From: Lasioglossum baleicum
Lineage: Eukaryota; Arthropoda; Insecta; Hymenoptera; Halictidae
Length of the DNA stretch: 64,000 bases
NCBI RefSeq assembly: GCF_051020765.1
Contig: NC_134944.1
Span: 2,914,001 to 2,978,000, forward strand
Reading direction: 5' to 3'
The notes under the pieces: generated by a model
The model's database searches: none
Seen by the model: only the letters and a program-made list of their open reading frames with translations
What the model was told of the DNA's origin: nothing
Made by a program: the position numbers and the translations under genes
Shown here: piece by piece, positions 61,755 through 64,000 of the stretch
Layout: each line of letters begins with the position of its first letter
How positions within the stretch are numbered: the first letter of the stretch is position 1

Positions 61755-64000
61755 ATGTTTGTTAGTAAGGTTATAAGCACTTTAACTCGCAATACCTTTG
61801 GCAAAAATATTCAGAAGCCATTGTTAATAATTCAGAATGTTAATACTTTTCGACATTCGATGCCAAAGAACTTTGTGAATTTTTCATACGAAAGAGATGA
61901 GCGTAGGAAAAATTATTTTTTCTTGCTATTGGGGCTTCCAGTGTGTTTCATCATTAGTCTTATAAACTGGAAAGGGTAAGTTTCATATTATAAAATATTT
62001 TTTACAGTATCATTCATTTATTGTAACAACGATACAAATAAAAAGTTATGATTTTTTGAGGAAGTAGTCCAAATATTCAGAGTTATCATTTCGTAAGAAT
62101 GTCATATGAAAATGGTAAATGAAGTGCAATAACGTATCAAACTGATCCACAAATAAAAGTGTTATAATGTAGAATTATTCATTCTTGGCAAGGACAAATT
62201 TGAAACAATCATTGTTACAACAAATAATATTAATATATATGGTAATATATTACATAAGTACTTTTAAGAATTATGCACAACCAATGTTTTCCAAGGAAGA
62301 CACCTCTTTCATTCCCAGTATTCTGCTCCAATAACTCAGCGTACTCTTTATTACTTCACATCCTAATTTGACTCTGCCCTTTTCTGGTCTCATCATGTAC
62401 CCAGGTGTATAGTTTAGCATGTCGAAAAAGTCTTAGGAAACTGATATTCATCTTCTCTAATTATCTCAATGTAATGCATATTACAGTTGAACCTCGATAA
62501 CTAGAATCTCAATGGAAGAACTAAAATCTTCAAGATAACTTAAAACCTCTACAAAGAGGTTTCGACTTATCGAAGTCTTCGAGTAAGAGAGGTTTACCCT
62601 GTATGAAACCATGCGTTTGGAATGTACACAAATCTTAGAAACCCATTAAAATGAAAACTTTTAGATAAGTACTGACATACTTTCAAACTGTTGTACATTA
62701 TGTTCACAAGTTTGATAGCTATAATTTTGCGTAAATACAATAAATAATCTGTGTAGGTCAATGATTTTATTACAGAGTCTATTCGTGTTACTTGCATTTT
62801 ATTTATTGTTATTATTATACTATTATTACATATTTTCGAATGAATTGTGTTTCAGACTAAATGGAAGATATTTCTCTTCGGTAAAAGCATCGGAGATGGT
62901 CACCGAAGAAGTAAGCAATGATAACGAGAAAATGCTGCTAGAACAAGAAGAAGATGATCAAAAGAAAAAAAAGAAAAAGCCGAAAGTAGGCTTTCGCGAC
63001 CGAAAGGTGAGTAACTTAAATATTGTTTTTATTATTTACTGTAATATGTCATCATATCATCTCGGATGGATGTTCGTACACGCGCAACGTAAACAAATAT
63101 GTAGATCGTACATAAATTATATATTGGACTGTTCAACTAAAATCTACAATAGAACGCACATGACAACAAGTGCATGCGATAACATCGTATATGTCGATTA
63201 CTGTCACAACATTACTGTCACATACTTCGTACGTTTAACATGTATTAGAAAAATGTATGTAGGATTCCTTACGATATTACTCTGCTCTCATTGGGAAAAA
63301 AATAGGTACATTTACCCTAGTACCACAAGTATTTATGGTACATAAAATCTTTCATTCGAGAAAACACTAAAAAACATTGCTGCGAGACCACATATAGACG
63401 TAATTGTAGGAAAGAAATATTTATTTACCGTTATGTAATAAATTATTGCAGATTATAGAGTACGAAAACCGTTTACGAGCGTATTCTACACCTGACAAAA
63501 TATTTCGTTACTTTGCAACTGTAAAAGTATCGACCTTAGATAGTACTGACATATACATGACTCCTGATGACTTTTTGAGAGCAATTACTCCTGGCATGAG
63601 GCAACCAGATGGTATAGTTTTCTATTTTTTTATGATGTCCTTCTTTTATGCTTTCATTTATCACTTTTTTACTTTACTAACATTTTTATTTCACTTGTTT
63701 GAGTTGATCATAACATTATCATACTTAATACTAATTGTAAGATAAGTTATTGATTTTTTTAATACGTGTCTGGCAGAGAGCCTCTCGTATATCAATGAAT
63801 GTGATTTTGCTGTTAGCTTTCTTATAAAGGTACTTAGACATTCTAAGCTTAGAGTGAGAAACAATTTTCAGTGAAGCGATTTCCTATTGTTTTCTTTAAA
63901 AAGAAGTTACTTTTCGTATGTTATTATTAAAATAAATCTAAGAAAATAGTAAAACGATTTACCATACTAAATTGTTGTTTTTGATCTCTTTTTCAAGTAA
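61755..64000 (+). CDS. MICU1: Mitochondrial calcium uptake protein 1 (MICU1), 5' part
   Basis: MICU1 gates the mitochondrial calcium uniporter from the intermembrane space. Three exons are seen: 61755-61975, 62856-63006 and 63452-63611. All are in phase, and the gene continues past the window. The start MFVSKVISTLTRNTF looks like a mitochondrial targeting peptide, followed by a hydrophobic segment (NYFFLLLGLPVCFIISLINW). Exon 2 is acidic and ends in the family's polybasic stretch KKKKKKPKVGFRDRK. Exon 3 contains YENRLRAYSTPDKIFRYFAT and MTPDDFLRAITP, highly diagnostic of MICU1. The calcium-binding EF-hands would lie downstream and are not in the window. Exon 2's apparent open frame continues into the intron after a clear GTGAGT donor at 63007. 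The first ATG in frame is at 61755. Confidence 0.93.
62483..62605. mobile_element. Tigger-like MITE in MICU1 intron 1
   Basis: Starts CAGTTGAACCTCGATAACTA and ends in a block with CGACTTATCGAAGTCTTCGA and AGAGAGGTTTACCCTG. The same blocks appear inverted at 44220-44335. The TTGAACCTCGATAACT end is typical of Tigger/pogo derivatives. Confidence 0.55.

Noticed and set aside
63007..63345. Continuation of MICU1 exon 2 as a longer open frame
   Set aside because: A clear GTGAGT donor at 63007 and the match of exon 3 (YENRLRAYSTPDKIF) to the expected next residues show that this is intron.

Overview
This window looks like an AT-rich insect nuclear genome. Short GT-AG introns, insect-type muscle myosin light chain and Rpb2 proteins, and a dense load of DNA-transposon relics (mariner, pogo, piggyBac-like, Helitron) suggest an insect, probably a hymenopteran. 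The order is inferred from general character and cannot be proven by reading alone.

Six genes could be rebuilt exon by exon, with reading phase closing across every junction listed. From left to right: VMP1 (minus, 4222-6758; autophagy and ER membrane protein), Mlc2 (minus, 9681-14887; muscle myosin regulatory light chain), an Rsod-like Cu-only superoxide dismutase repeat protein (plus, 18159-23853), RpII140/Rpb2 (plus, 30889-35189; second largest RNA polymerase II subunit), HACD3/PTPLAD1 (plus, 50174-52451; very-long-chain 3-hydroxyacyl-CoA dehydratase with an N-terminal CS domain), and the 5' part of MICU1 (plus, from 61755, running off the window; mitochondrial calcium uptake regulator). 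A seventh gene (minus, 37499-44513) is a three-exon gene with a Mutator-family transposase-like domain, two sets of internal protein repeats and a stop codon inside its last repeat. It is the most unusual gene here. The genes are unrelated housekeeping or muscle loci and do not form a pathway.

The space between them is mostly mobile DNA. 25040-30661 is a nested structure: two 1.5-kb copies of one transposon in opposite orientation around a 2.5-kb element that contains a strand-switching minisatellite and a dead mariner transposase. 40.8-46.1 kb, mainly the first intron and 5' flank of the Mutator-like gene, holds several inverted-repeat elements and three copies of one dispersed repeat. 54980-57040 is a 2-kb inverted-repeat element with a Helitron-type helicase remnant. 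57457-57605 is a 5S rRNA-derived sequence with an insertion. Just upstream of MICU1 lie two long hairpins, one of which carries four CTCF-like motifs. A TA-flanked MITE family of about 200 bp (ends GACTGCGGATCTTTATGC) occurs at least six times, twice inside introns of genes.

No tRNA gene, CRISPR array, viral gene or bacterial-type operon was recognised. Untranslated exons and transcription starts were generally not determinable.
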